Notes: generated from the sequence alone by a model not told the origin. Positions 45,299 through 57,869 are shown, counted from the first letter of the stretch. The stretch: 64,000 bases of DNA from Moniliella sp. 'wahieum' (GCA_003971905.1 RSEE01000062.1:186001-250000); one strand, 5' to 3'. Numbers and translations are program-made.

Positions 45299-48200
45299 TT
45301 CCTTGGGTGGTCCAGCGCACACCCTCCGTACATCCATCTACTACTCCCCCCCTCTTGCCTCTTGCCATGGCCATTCTATTTCTTTCTCTCCTCAGGCCTC
45401 CTCTCCTTGCGTCTTGACCCTTTCTCCTTTCCCTCCTCCCCCCGCCCCCGCCCCCTTCAGCCTCAACGTTAAAGCTCTGTCACCCACTCATCCTGCACCC
45501 CATCCATCCGCGTCCTCTCGTCCTGCACTCCCGTGCCATCCTCCTGCCCGTCTGTCTCGCTTCTATCCCCCCCCCCCCTTGTTCTCCTACATGAGCTTTC
45601 ACCCGAGTCGAATCGCGCGCTGCCTCGACCCACCTTGTTCCGGCTTGCTTGTGACCCTTTGCCGCCACAATGTGGTGCCATGGGCAGGGTTGGTATTGAT
45701 GTTGATATTGGTCTTGGTCTTGGGCGGCGATCTGGATGAGGGTTTTGCTTTCCCCACGTTCATTTGAGTGTTGGGTTGGGATCGAGGTACGCACTATCTC
45801 AATCTTCTTTTCCCTTTCCTCTTCCGTTTCTTCTTGTTCTCCTGCTCTTCCTCCCCCCCTTTTTTTTCTCCTTTCCCTCCTTTTCCTCCTGTCTGTCTCC
45901 TCGTATCTGTCCTCTTCCTACTCCTCCTCTTTTTCTTCCTTTTCCTCCTCTTCCCTCCATTTCGTGCACGGTGCACGTCCGACAAGTTCCCATGCCTGCT
46001 TCTCTCTTGCTCTCTTCTCCCCACCCCGGTCCGTCCCTTCTTTACCCAGCCTAGCCCCTGGAGGGAAGGAGCGGTCTCCCTCCCTACCCTCTCCTTCACC
46101 TCTGGACTTGGGCGGTGCGATAGGCGGCGTGCTGGGCGTTTGGGAGCGGAGCCGGGAGCGGAGAGCAGCGGCAAGAGCGGTGGCGAAAGCGCAAACTGCT
46201 TGCCGGATCTCTCAGCGACCCTGCTCTGCTCTGCTCTGCTTTGCTTTGCTCTACTCTGCTTTGCTGTTTTGCTTTGCGTTTGCTTGGGACTTGGTTGGAC
46301 GCGGATTATTAAGATCACAATCCATGATCAGTTACCAGGTACCGGGGTGTTGTGTTTTGTGTGTGGATCTCCCGTCTCAGCCTCTTCGATCTCGACTGTC
46401 GTCGGGACTGGGTCGGGTCGATTGGGGTGGGCGAGAGCGGTAGTGGGTAGCGCACCAGCGAAGAATGGAGGATTGGATTATGGGTTTAGACAGGACAGCA
46501 CATCAAGGACACACGTAGACGCGCGTCGGGCTACGTGGGTAGCGGTAGCCAGCGGTAGCGAATTTTTGTAAGGGAGGGAAACCTGGGTCTACGAAAGACG
46601 GGGCAGAGATGAAGCGTGAGGAGCGAAAACGTTGGACGGTGGGCAGTGGACGGTGGACGTTTGGAAGACACGGGTTGGACCTTATAAACGGTTTGTTTGC
46701 GCTCAACGTCACCAACCGTGAGCTAAACCTTGACTACTGTGGACCTCGAGGGATGAACTTCGACTTCGATTACCACAGGCGAGCACCACTGCAAGCAAGC
46801 CGCTTGGCCGCGAACGTATATAGCTTCACAAGCGCAAGCACTCCGACCGACATGCTTCCCTCCGCTCCCACATTCCATCCTTCCATACTGCATGCAGGCA
46901 GATGCCTCCGTGTCCACCTGCCCTCTCGACAACCATGATGTTGTTGCCTGGTACGCTGGGCCGGAACAGTTGGCCTGAAGGTAGGGAAACGGTCTAAGCG
47001 GGGGCCATGACAAGTCATTGGGGGAACCGGGGTTGGAGACTGGGAAAGGAAGTGCCCGTCCAAGCCCGAGACAAAAGGACGAAAGGACGGGGGTCGTAGT
47101 GGGTTTTTGGTTTAGAATCACACACCACATTATATGCTGTCCCTCGGCCCACACGTCCCCCCCCCGCCCTCCGCCGTCCTTTTCGCCTCTTTTCCCGCGG
47201 CTGACACGCGGGGTGTACCAACGCAAATCCCGGTACAGATGAAACAAGATGAATGCGGTGCGGGAGGTGTGGATTGCCCCCCCTCTCTCGAGACACACAC
47301 ACTCTCTCTTTATCTCAGTTTCTCCTCCTGGAACCATCACCGACGGATGGCGCTTGCCTTTCCACTTGGCCCACACACAGAGCACCAACGATTGTCACCT
47401 GAATTCAATTAACGATAACAAACTGCACCGATGGCTCTCGCACCTTGGCTCGCACCTTGGCTCACACGCCACCACAAATAATAGGCAGCGCGTATCCGCT
47501 TGCACCACACGCCTGCGTAGCGCCCCACCCAGCTGATGGATTATATGGTACGCCGGCCTAGGACAGTTGTTTGCGAAGTCTCTCTTATTTTGTGTAGCCA
47601 ACAGGACGCCGATCGGGGTGCGCTTCGTGCAGGACCACAAAATAAAGGTCCGAGGGCATTATGGGGGGGCCTTCCATCTCGTGTATTAGTGCCGACTGAT
47701 CAAGTCATTTGACCCAAGTCATTTTGGCTCAAGCTCTTGATCAATGGCATCATGGGCGTGGGTGGAGAACTCTGGCCGCACGCTTACTTAGTACACAAGG
47801 GCCTCTCTTGGTTGTACTATAGTAGCAACACAAAAGCGAAAGAGAGGGAGATTGTCGGAGGTCGGACCGTGACATGATGATAGTAACAGTATGAAGGGCG
47901 GCGAGAGGCAACCAGAGGCTAACCGAGAATAGGCGACAATGGCGAACAAACAGAGCAAGCGCAGCCGTCTCACACCGTTGTGCAAATGGGAACAACGAAC
48001 GGATCCGTGGTCCAGAGGACTCATCAATAAGCTCAACGAAGAGCCCCATCTCTCTCAAAAAAGGGGCCCGACTGGACTGTGCGCATTCAAAGCTGTTGCC
48101 GAGACGCCCCTTGGCTGACTTTAGCCTTCTCTCTTTCATTTGGGTGCCGTGCATGGGACAGTTTAAGTGCGGGGATCAGCGCCAGGAGCGCGGACGGTTG

Positions 48201-48654
48201 TCATTCCCATCATCGGGGCGAAGGCGAGATGGACACGAAGTATACAATGCAACACTTACATTTTACTACTATACCCTGCTTTCCACACACCCCTCAGCAG
48301 TCGTCATCAGTTGGGCGCACCCCTGTACGCTGCGGCAATTTGACCTGCCCAAGCCAAGCCCCAACGGCTGCGCAGCCGACTGATGTGGCGGAACGGGCGG
48401 GGGAGGTGTCGGTGGCAGTGGAATTGGATCGATTGCCCGCTCATCTCAAGAGAGGCGCGGGGTCAGGGCCAGAAAGCTGGAAGTGGTGACGCAAGGAGGA
48501 GGTGGACATTGGGAGAACTACCACCAGAGGGAGAGAGAAAGGAAGGGGGGGTTGTTGACTGAGTAGTAAGGACGCGTGCTAATGCCGGGGGTGGCACACT
48601 GGGTTTCCTTGCCTCCCTTCTTGCTAGTAACCCCCCCAAAAAGCAAAAAGGATG
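45299..48654. other. gene-poor region
   Basis: After the RAS1 3' flank comes a long C/T-rich stretch (45340-46060) with CTCCTC runs and a CTCTG/CTTTG short repeat at 46215-46270. From 46.5 to 48.6 kb the DNA is mixed, with only short overlapping open frames (47750-48154 minus is one of the longer). I support no gene in these 3.3 kb. Confidence 0.45.
48638..48649 (-). terminator. RNA polymerase III T-run terminator
   Basis: Two T5 runs on the minus strand, five to seventeen bases after the tRNA-Tyr 3' end. Confidence 0.75.
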
Positions 48655-48746
48655 TCTCCCCTCTGGGAGTCGAACCCAGGACATTCAGAGCGGAGTAACT
48701 CCACGTGACCGATTACAATCTGACGCTTCAACTGAGCTAAGGAGAG
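48655..48746 (-). tRNA. tRNA-Tyr (anticodon GTA), with an intron
   Basis: Minus strand: acceptor CTCTCCT pairs with AGGGGAG (C1-G72 is the eukaryotic Tyr identity pair); a D arm; anticodon stem TCAGA/TCTGA around TTGTAA; an intron of about 22 nt (CGGTCACGTGGAGTTACTCCGC); T arm CTGGG-TTCGACT-CCCAG; discriminator A. Nuclear tRNA-Tyr genes nearly always contain an intron at this site. Confidence 0.92.
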
Positions 48747-49526
48747 GGTTAGTTCAGCAGGTGTTCGAAGTAAGTAAGACAGCCCGAAGCCACAGATAAG
48801 ACAATAGCGTGTATGTGGAGGGGTCTTATGGTAAGCCCATTTCACCCTCTCAGAGGGCCTCTGAGTACTTGAATGCCAATTCCGACTGGGGCGCCAAAGC
48901 TCGTCTCCTGTTACGAAGCCATCACGGCCAGGACATGGCTGCGGGGTTGGTATGGGATAAAACCAAGTTCCCGGAAAAAATGGTTTAAAAGCACGGCCAT
49001 AAGCTGTACTTCGTTTGGCCAGTATCCAAATCTCGCCATAATAGAAGTACTTAGCTTAACCTCGTGTTTGCGCCAAGGGTATATATCCAAGCAATTCGCA
49101 CTTGTTTAATCCTAAGTTCGATCAAATGCATTTTTTGGGTGGGTTAGGGTGTCCATTCTGGCCTGCAGCCACATCAACTTTCGCCATCGCGGCCTTAAAC
49201 GTTGCCCTTCAAACTTGATGCCCCTTCTGCACCCAGGACCACACATCCACCATCTCTCCTGTGGCCACCTTCTCCTCCAAAGCAATGGGTTAGGTTAGGG
49301 GGTAGCAAGGTCATGACCAGTGTAAGCATAAAAACGCGTACCGCCAAATCGAAAATGCGACGACGCATGGTCGACCAAGTCGGCTTCAGGAACACGGTCA
49401 ACAGAACTTGGACAAACTTTTGTCACACGACCGATATGGGCCAGGAGTTGTCCCGGGTCAAAAGTGAACTCTTCCAGACCTCGCGGGGAACAAGCCGCTT
49501 GCGGACAGAAAACCAAGCCTAAATCC
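48747..49526. other. spacer
   Basis: AT-richer than average, no supported gene. It includes the upstream side of tRNA-Tyr and the 3' flank of the minus-strand gene ending at 49527. Confidence 0.45.
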
Positions 49527-50310
49527 TTAATTGTTGCCGATGCTGCTCTCGGGATGCAGACAAACCCATACCGCGAGCCATTTGTACCATTTCTGTCAGT
49601 GGCGAGCCGTTCATGGAAAGAGAAAGTGTCAGCATAGTTCAAAGTAATCCTGGGGTGTGCGGCGAAAGCTGATGGTCCTGACCTTTTTGTGCTCCAATAA
49701 GCGTTCGAAATACTGGCGTGGGTTGGACATGGTAAAGCCCTTGGCCAACGACTCCTGCTTCGCATTGATTGAAAAAAGAGAACCCGAAGAGTCTTGATCT
49801 CGCATAGGCTTTCCTCGCTGAGTGATCAATGTTGCCCTTGTAACGAGGGGATCGATGAAATATGGATCCAATCTGGCGAAAGGGCCAGATTAGGGGGGGA
49901 GAATGCCAGCAAATTCGTCCTGATTAACGGAGCTCTTTTCGTCAGCGTCCATTGTGCGGGGGAACAAGGTGTCAGCGTCAAGATCCAGCGCAACTTCTTC
50001 TTCGTTGTTCATCGTCTTCGTCTGCTGGTTCAATTGACCCCGTATAATCATTTCACGAACCAACACGGGAACCAGGGAGAAGGGACTACAACGTAACTCT
50101 CGGTTCGTACTCCTCTTTTCCCTCTCCTCCGTCGGAGTCGATGTCGGAATCGTTGTTGACCCCACTGGTGCCACCAGGTGGTTCTTCAGGGGACGGTTCG
50201 TCACCGTCGAAAGCAGTCTCCACCACGGGCTCCGGCTCAGGGTTGATACGTCGTGTGTCTCCCTCGGGCAGCGAGCGGCGTTGCTGGTTACTGGGGCGTC
50301 CTGACGGTGC
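49527..50310 (-). CDS. unrecognised acidic protein, provisional
   Basis: The minus strand reads as protein over several joined pieces. First is a Pro/Glu/Asp-rich part (PAPSGRPSNQQRRSLPEGD, NPEPEPVVETAFDGDEPSPE, NNDSDIDSDGGEG; about 50300-50105). Next is NNEEEVALDLDADTLFPRTM and DEKSSVNQDEFAGILPP (about 50010-49885). Then DPYFIDPLVTRATLITQRGK and MSNPRQYFERLLEHKK (about 49870-49685). A probable 69-nt intron (GTCAGG...CTGACAG) leads to KWYKWLAVWVCLHPESS and a stop at 49527-49529. The start is not visible. A stop codon next to a seven-C run may be another indel. No family recognised; it may be a host gene or a degraded one. Confidence 0.35.
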
Positions 50311-51880
50311 GGGAGGGAGGCATTGTAGAGTGGCAGTACTGGCTCAAAGAAAGATGATGGGGGGAAAAGGTGGTGGGCGGGGGCATGCAGTTCGCCTAAA
50401 AGGGATACAGCTGTGTGGTCGCTTCCCACCAGGGGTCGGATTCCCAGGGGTCGATCGAGCTGAGATTTGCGGAGCGTGAATTGATTTTACCACCTCAAAT
50501 TGAGGCCTGGGGCCGCTGTTTCAGCGATCATCCTGCATCCCCCAAAACAGAAGCATGGTGCTGGAGAGCATGCTGTGCTGCCCTGCGACACGTGAGGCGG
50601 CTGAAGCCCATGCGGGGCAGGGTCGCTCGCACGAAGCATGTTAAAGTACGTTAACGTTAACTGGTCACCGGTCACTGGTAGCCGTACGGTAACCTCAGCC
50701 TTCGGCTCCGGGGGCGCTCAGCGAGCGCACAGCCCTGCAAAATAAGACCCGCATACTGCCTGGCATGGGGAGAAATAGGTAAACGGGCAGACAGTTCATG
50801 TTGAGCCATCGGGTGGCTCGTGCTTTGGCTAATGTCCCTTCAGCTCCTCTTCAAGCCTGGGAGTTCTGTTGTTTTTCTCCTGTTTTTCCTTGTTCCGCAG
50901 CTTAGCCCCTGGTGGCGACTCGCTGCTTGCTGTTCCTTTGTAGGTGTTGCTGGTTGGCTTAGACCACCACCACCACCAGTGCGATTGCATCACCCTCAAA
51001 GACCATCCACACTCCAGGTCTCATCAGTTCAAGCCCACTTCCGGACAGAGACACCTGTTCACCTAGCTGAACTCTCCTACAGCGACACCATCACCATCTC
51101 CCAAGAAACAAAATCTGCCAGCCGCATGCGATATCACCAGAACCTTCCCTCAATGGCAAGAAAACAAGAGGGTGCAATTCCTTCGCCCCCCAGGTGCGCC
51201 GAATCTGATCGCTCAATGCTTGGCTGATATCAGGGCCAAAAGAACGCCTGGTACGCTCCCTCCGCAAAACATTTGGCGATTCAATGGTTGCTCGAGGCTA
51301 ACCGCGCATGCATTGCCTGACAGGATATGTTACCTTCAAAAGCCATCGGCATCAACCAAATCTTGGTTTGAATCGGTACTATCGGCATGTTGCGCATCTC
51401 AAGCATGTCCTGGTGGAGTACGCATTGAAGACCCCTCCAAAGGGCCACAGCAACCTCAATTTGGGCCTGGGACAAGCGAGCACAGAGCAGCGCGAAGCCG
51501 ACACACTGGCCCAAGTCATAGCTCAACGCCGCCAGGCTGCTGTGGGTGCTGCTCCTTCAGCATACCGCCAAGAGGCGCGAGACGGCGTAGGCCCATTACG
51601 CGGACCACTCGCCCGTCCCACGCATCTGTTTTGGAGAAGATGAAGAGTCTGAATAGGAATGCCGCATCAACTGTGAAGCAGGTGTATGAGCCACCAGTGA
51701 CGAAGACAAGACTCTCTCTGTTGGGTATATAGTCGAGCACTGGAACGCCAGTGGCGTTGATATATTAGTAGCCAGCATGCAACCTATAGTAATAGTGGAG
51801 ATGTCTGCCTTGTTCGCCTTCGACCTTTTTGGTTTGTGCTTTCGCAGCGGAGACTGTGATCCTACAGCTGCTCCTATCGC
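50311..51880. other. spacer with dispersed repeat copy 2
   Basis: Contains the second copy of the dispersed repeat. A plus-strand open frame at 51308-51643 (HLKHVLVEYALKTPPKGHSN, NLGLGQASTEQREADTLAQV) has protein-like composition but no recognisable family and no clear start, so it is not called. Confidence 0.4.
50799..51027 (+). repeat. dispersed repeat, copy 2
   Basis: About 229 bp, same orientation as 33703-33930 and similar over its whole length, with scattered substitutions and small indels. The sequence on either side differs from copy 1, so the boundaries are real. Confidence 0.85.
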
Positions 51881-51952
51881 GGCTCGATAGCGTAGTGGTA
51901 ACGCGTCCCTGACCTATCGGCGATGTCATGGGTTCGATTCCCATTCGAGCCT
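51881..51952 (+). tRNA. tRNA-like gene, possibly Arg (CCT)
   Basis: Acceptor GGCTCGA/TCGAGCC is perfect; D arm GCGTAGTGGTAACGC and T arm ATGGG-TTCGATT-CCCAT are normal; T-run follows at 51956. The D arm and a loop reading GACCTAT resemble eukaryotic tRNA-Arg(CCT). The anticodon stem (TCCCT against CGGCG) pairs badly, so this may be a pseudogene or contain a base error, and the identity is uncertain. Confidence 0.6.
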
Positions 51953-53574
51953 CTCTTTTCCTCACTATTTCCCCGGGCTCTGCCTTCTCACTCTGGATAT
52001 TCCAAGTGGAGGTACTATACCGGCAAATAGATGAATGCTACGGCGCCGATTCTGGGAAACACTAAAGGAAGTTTATATATGCCCCATAGGAAAACAACGT
52101 GCTTTAAACCCGAGGAGCCAGAACATGGAAATTGCTTATACAACTAAAGTCCGCAGCCGTGGATATGATTATTGACAAGAATACACTCTCTCGAGACGCC
52201 TGGTAATTGTGGCTGATGAAGGAGCAAAAACGTGCAGTGGGGAGTATAGAGAAAATGGAGGCTGCAAGTGGAGTAGACGAATGAGGGAGTAAGCGAGTGA
52301 AGGAGAGGGCGTAGTGGATGGTAATACATGTTCGGCTATACTTGGGACTGATTTGTTTGGACCATCACAGCCACCTATTACCACGTTTTTTCAATTATTT
52401 ATACTCAAGCTGTTCTCATCATTTCGTCTCGTCTCTCTCTCTTTCCTCGACATCGAGAAGAAGCACAGAAGGGCATCGAGGACCAAATATACCATCATCG
52501 CTGTCTCTCCTTACAAGCCCTATTCTGCTTCTCTGGATTGAGTTGCATTCATATTCCATTGCAATGATCCCCACGGATCGCAATGATCCCCTTCTCCAAC
52601 AGCCCTTGCGACCTCCACTGTGGGTGTTCGATGGTGACCAACATCCGTCCTCTTGGCTTGATTCACACTCTGTTTGACGGAACCATGCGCAACCTCTCTT
52701 GGGTAGCACAGTTACAAAATTCAGGTTATCCATCAGATTAGCACACGTGCAGCAACATAACTCATGACTACTAGTACTAGTAGTAGTAGGTGGGACAGAA
52801 AATGGACCCCATTCCTTTGCTATCTCTGATGTCGGTATGCTCCATTCTTCCCCAGCGTAGCTTGAAATGGCGAAAGAGTCAAATCCAATGACAGTGTCCG
52901 ATGCAAGACAGACGGGGGGGGGTGAATGGTTAACCAGAGAGGGGCAAGGCGGGACACGACAGAACGGGAGCATCGAGCGTGTTCAAGACGGAGATATGTC
53001 GGGGGAAGGATTGCAGAGAATGGAGCCAGGACGTTCAACTAGGAAAGCGGAACGGCATAAGAGGAGGATTGAACCATTGCAAGAGAGGAAGAAGGAAAAA
53101 TACGGCCGACACCGTAAAATCGTGCGTCGTGCGTCGTGCGTCGTGCGTCGTGCGTCGTGCGTCGTTAGTCGTTAGTTGTGAGTTGTGCGGCAAAAAGACA
53201 AGAAAGACGTGCGCCTCCTGACTGGGCAAAACGAGGTGGGGGACACAGCAAAAACCGGAGCGTGTGGGGACCAGGAAGCGGGAAGCGGGGTACGGGGGGT
53301 GCGGGGTGCGGGAAAAGCGTGCGGGGAGGTGGGGACGGTAAAAGCGGGAATAATCGATGTGGGCTGCGGGAGTAATAGCGGAAGAGGACAAAAAAGCCAT
53401 CACTCTGTTCAGCCCCTGAGGGCGAAAGTCAAACAGCGGCGTGAGAAAAAGGGGCAGGCTGAGGATTCCAGATGGCAGGCAGCACTGGTTCAATGCGGGC
53501 GGGAGTTGCAAAGTGCAGGCAAACAAGGCAGACACCCAGCCAACGATGGCGTGTGCACAGCAGCCATAGTCATC
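51953..53574. other. spacer with minisatellite
   Basis: No supported gene. AT-rich part at 52.0-52.8 kb, purine-rich part at 52.9-53.5 kb, and a 7-bp minisatellite at 53121-53177. A CTACTAGTACTAGTAGTAGTAG run lies near 52768-52790. Confidence 0.45.
53121..53177. repeat. 7-bp minisatellite (CGTGCGT unit)
   Basis: Six clean copies of CGTGCGT followed by two diverged GTTAGTC-type copies. Confidence 0.93.
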
Positions 53575-53830
53575 CTACATGGCCAAAGCCAAGTGCTCGT
53601 GGTGCCGGAGGGCGTACCAGTGGGAATGGGTTTCCTCCAGCTCGTCCTTTTCCAGTGGGGTGTCCGGCTGGAGAGGAGGAGGAGGAGGACGAATAGGCCT
53701 CGGCCATGCCGAGCAACGCCGACACGCACCAGGTCGTCAGGCGCGCTTGGACGGGGGCGAGGTTCTCGGTGGGTGCAGCAGCACCAGCTGCGGTGGAGGC
53801 GGCGGCGATGGAGGCGGTAGACAGGGGCAT
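53575..53830 (-). CDS. small unrecognised protein, about 85 residues, provisional
   Basis: ATG 53830 opens an Ala/Ser/Thr-rich start, then APVQARLTTWCVSALLGMAE with a poly-Ser run. After one frame slip at a C4 run it continues as PLEKDELEETHSHWYALRHH and EHLALAM to a TAG at 53575. The helical, charged second half looks genuine. A GTAGGA overlapping the stop could be a splice donor, so the gene might continue. TATATATA lies about 85 bp upstream of the ATG (53917-53924). Function unknown. Confidence 0.35.
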
Positions 53831-54525
53831 GGCGTCGGAGAGAGGAGGAGGAGGGCGGGGTGAAGCGGCGAGGCAGATGGGGCTGGCGTTGGTGCGAGCA
53901 TTGGGGAGGGGGAGTGCTATATATACCGAAGGCAGAGCCACCTGCTGGGGGACCAAATTGAGTCTCATTAACTTTTAACTCGTCCCACTCTTCGCTGGGA
54001 CGGGTGACTGTCTCTGCGCTGTCCGCCTGCCTGCCCGTCGGCAGCGAATCGGTTCAAAAGCCACGGGCAGCGGGTCGGCTGATTGATGATTGGCCTGAGG
54101 AGGGAGGCGTCTGTGCTGCGGCTGTGCTGCCTGGCCACGACGGCCTCCGACGGGTGGTGTGCACTCGGCCCATCTCGCCTCCGGTCCCACCCGGCGATCG
54201 TGCCTCGGCCCAGCTGCCCCTCCAGCTTCCAGTGGGCTACCCGGCGCGTCCCGGCCGTCGCCGCTGTTCGGACGGCGACGGCCGAGCGGTACGCACGGGG
54301 CAGCACACGTGACCTTAAACGTGAAATGGCATGCACAGCGAAAGCGGTCGAGGGCAGTTGAAAGTTGAAGCTGCATGCCATGGGTGATGTGCTGGTGGTG
54401 ATGGGTGGGTGGGCGCGCGGCTGGGACAACCCACAGGAAAACAAATTTTTGGGCCATCTTCTTCGGCCGCCTACACACCTCTCTCGGCATCCGCCTCAGA
54501 CCCTCCCCCCCCACCCACACCCGCG
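53831..54525. promoter_or_regulatory. divergent spacer upstream of the importin gene
   Basis: Carries a TATATATA element (53917-53924) for the small minus-strand gene and the promoter of the importin gene. Overlapping GC-rich open frames at 54000-54360 on both strands are not convincing. Confidence 0.4.
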
Positions 54526-57500
54526 ATGGCGTCTGCTGCCGCCCTGCTCGCCCTCTTCAGCGGCTCCGTCGCCTCCGACCCCAACCAGCGCATCCAGGCC
54601 GAGCTCGACTTGCGCGCCCTCGACGCCCAGCCCGCCGTCCTGCCCGCCGTCTGGCGCCTTGTCGCGGCCGAGGACGCTCCCCTGCCTGCGCGCCAGGCCG
54701 CCGCCATCTGGACCAAGAACCGCATCCGTCGCGCCTGGCCCGCCCGCGCCGCCTCTACCTCCGCCCTGTCCGAAGCCGACAAGGCCGAGATGCGCAGCCT
54801 GCTTCTCCCCGCCTTGGCCGTGCTCCCGCCTCTACTGCGCGTCCATGCCACCACCATCCTCCTCACCATCGTTTCCGCCGACTTCCCGCAGCACTGGCCC
54901 CAGCTCCTGCCCTGGATCGGCTCTTCCCTCACCAGCACCGACGAGGCCCAGGTTGCGGCCGGTGCGCGTGCCCTGCTGGTGGTGGTGCAGTCGCTGCGCT
55001 GGCGCGATGAGCACAACATGCTCGACCCGCTCGTCGCCCAGGCCTTTCCCCAGCTCGCAGCGTTGGCCCACACCTTGTTGTCCCACCCGGCCGTCGGGAG
55101 CGACGAGGTGGGTGCGCTGCTGCATGTGATCAACAAGACGTATGCCCGATCGCTTTCGACGCAGCTTGTGCCTTCGCTCCAGACGGCTGACGCCCTGTCG
55201 CTCTGGATCGACACGGTACTTCTTCCCACCGTTGCTGCCGACGTGCCCTCTGCCACTGCGCCTGCCGAGGACCAAGACGAACGGGACGAGCGCGCCCGGC
55301 AGCCGTGGTGGAAAGCGAAAAAGTGGGCGTATGTAGCGCTGAACAAACTGTTCTTGTCCTATGGCAATCCGGCTCACTTGCCTTCCGACAAGAAGCAGTA
55401 CCAACCGTTTGCCACCCAGTTCCTCACCCACTGTGCCCCGCGCATCTTGGAGGCCTACCTAGGCCAAACTGAACGTGCTGTGGCAGGGGCCTTCTTGAGC
55501 CGCTACGCCCACTTTGCCATCTTCAAGTTCCTCCTGGCCAGCATCAAGACCAAGGCGCTCTGGGCGCTTCTTAAGCCCATGTCCAAGTTCTTATCGAACG
55601 ATTTGCTTTCCCTACCCTGTGCTATACCGACGAGGACCAAGCCACGTTCGAGCACGAGCCTACCGAGTTTATCCGTGCCCAGATGGACCCGATCGAAGTA
55701 TTTGGCAACCCAGTCAGTGTCGCAGTCGAGTTGGTCGAGGCGGTGGCCGGCCGTCGGAAAGCCAGCAGCTTCCTCCCGCTCGTTCAATTTGTCCAGCACG
55801 TTCTCTCCACCTCTACTTCTTCGCGGGAAAAAGAAGGTGCTCTGCGGATGGTATCGGCCATGCGGACCACCATGATCCATGATCCCACCACGGGACCCGA
55901 GGTAGACCAGTTCGTCACGTCCTACGTCCTGCCGCATCTAGCTGGCGAAGCGTTATTGCAGTTCCGCGCGTGCGAAGTGATCAAGAGCTTGGACCAGGCT
56001 GGCTTGGTATGGACGGTACCGACGCTTCAATCAGCGTTTGAAGGAGTGCTGGCGTGTCTGCTGGAAGAGCGTCCGTTGCCCGTACGAGTGCAAGCGGGAG
56101 CGACGGTGGGCCAGTTGGTGCGGCACGAGCCTGTGCATGCGGCGTGTGCGCCGCACGCGGCGCGGCTCATGCATACACTGCTGCTTCTTAGTGACGAGAC
56201 GGGGTTGGATGTACTGCTGCGCACGCAGGAGAAGTTGGTCCGTACGTTCTCTGTCCAACTGCGGCCGGCGGCGGTGCAGTTGGCAAGCCAGCTGTGCGAG
56301 AGTCTCGTTCGTCTTGTGGGCCAAGTGGCCGAGGCGGCGCACGTGGCCGAACAGACGGGGGACTTGGCTGCGGTACCGGCCGGGGCGCACGATGCGATGT
56401 ATGCGGCAATCGCGCATCTCAGTACGCTTTATCAGTTGGTCTCAGCCGCCGAGGGGGACAAGGACTTGATGGCCCAGCTTGAGGCGACCGTCTTGCCGGC
56501 CATCTTGGTGATTCTGGAAAAGGAGCAGACGGAAATGCTAGATGACCTATTTGATCTGTTGGATCTGCTCACGTTCCACCAGCAGCGCATTTCGCCCTCG
56601 CTATGGAAGGTGTACGAGCTGATGACGCAGGCGCTGCTGACGTGGGCAGGAGACTACGTGGGGGAGATGGTGGGCACGCTGGACAACTTCATTTCGTACG
56701 GGAAGGAGGTCCTGGTGGCCACGCCTGCGTACAAGCAGGCGTTGCTGCAGGTGTACGCCCACCAGTGGCAGCGTGACGCGGACGACGATGAGCTGGCCGC
56801 TGCATTCAAATTGGCCGATGTAGCCTTGCTCAACATGCCCGGGGAATGGGACGAGGCCTTGGCCACATTCCTCCAGCCCGCGGCCACAGCTGTGTTGCAA
56901 CCCACGACGGGACGCTCCAAGCGCCGTTGGGCCGACACAGCGCTGCTCGACACGTTCATCTACAATGCCACCTTGGCCCTGTCCTGTTGGGGAAACGACG
57001 GGGGCAGTGTTGGATGCGCTGTTGCCGCGTGTGAGCCGAGCCAAGCGACCGCACGAGATGCTAGTTGGCGCCTTGGCCTTCTTGGCACTCCTTTCGAGCG
57101 GGGAAAGTGGGGCGGCGGTGCAAGAGCGCGCACCAGCGTTGTTGGGAGCGACGGTCCATTTGCTTTCGCAGTACCCGCAGGCGCTTGCCCGGGCCAAGGC
57201 ACTGACCACTTGGCTTGACGAGGAAGAGGAGGATACCCAGTCCCTTCCCGAAGAGGCTGAGAGCGACGTGGCGGACGATGAGGATGTACAGGACGAGTCC
57301 AATGCGCTGTACGACGTGCTGGTCGCCGCGGCAGAGAAGCGGCAAGCGAAGGAAGCGCGTCGCGCGGCCGCCGAGGCGGGCGCAGTGGTGCCAGAGGGGG
57401 CGGCAGGTGGCTTTGACGACGATGGCGAGGACGAGGACGAGGATGAGGATTTGGACGACGACGATGCTGTGTTCGAGTCGCCGTTGAGCAAGCACCGGGT

Positions 57501-57653
57501 CTACGACTTGTTCCGCGCGTGGCTCGGGGCGCTGCCGGGGAACGGCGAGGCGCTGCTGGCCCAGCTCACCACCGAGCAGCCGCCCTGGCCACCGTGACCG
57601 AGACGAGCGACGATGCGGTGGCCGCGCTGGCGTCCCGCTCGGCCGAGCCGTAG
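54526..57653 (+). CDS. importin-7/8 family karyopherin (Nmd5/Sxm1 type)
   Basis: A nuclear import receptor of the importin-beta superfamily: Ran-GTP-regulated, carrying ribosomal and other proteins through the pore. Start ATG 54526 (MASAAALLALFSGSVASDPN). The N-terminal HEAT region fits the importin-beta N domain (RIQAELDLRALDAQPAVLP; LPARQAAAIWTKNRI; DFPQHWPQLLPWIGS). Family-specific blocks of IPO7/8 are clear: PWWKAKKWAYVALNKLF, LCYTDEDQATFEHEPTEFIR and REKEGALRMVSAM. HEAT repeats continue (LFDLLDLLTFHQQRISPSLW; AFKLADVALLNM) to an acidic loop (DDDGEDEDEDEDLDDDDAVF). The length, about 1,040 residues, is right. Frame slips are near 55600, 57000 and 57560. Correcting the last would end the protein at the TAG 57651-57653 rather than at 57597. 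The next gene in the same direction starts 216 bp on. Confidence 0.93.
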
Positions 57654-57869
57654 ACGATGTAGAAGCACTCGCTTGCCACCCCAAAAGCTCACCCATACCC
57701 ATCCATCCATCCTCGCTTGCGGGCCCCAAAAAAGCCAGGCAGTCCAGTCCACATGATGTGCGTGATCCTCCATAGTGCATAGCGCGCCAAATTAATATAG
57801 TTGGTTGTGCAATTTTTTGCCGCCACACCACCACCTCCATCACACGCGCACTGCCCCCCCCCCCCTCCA

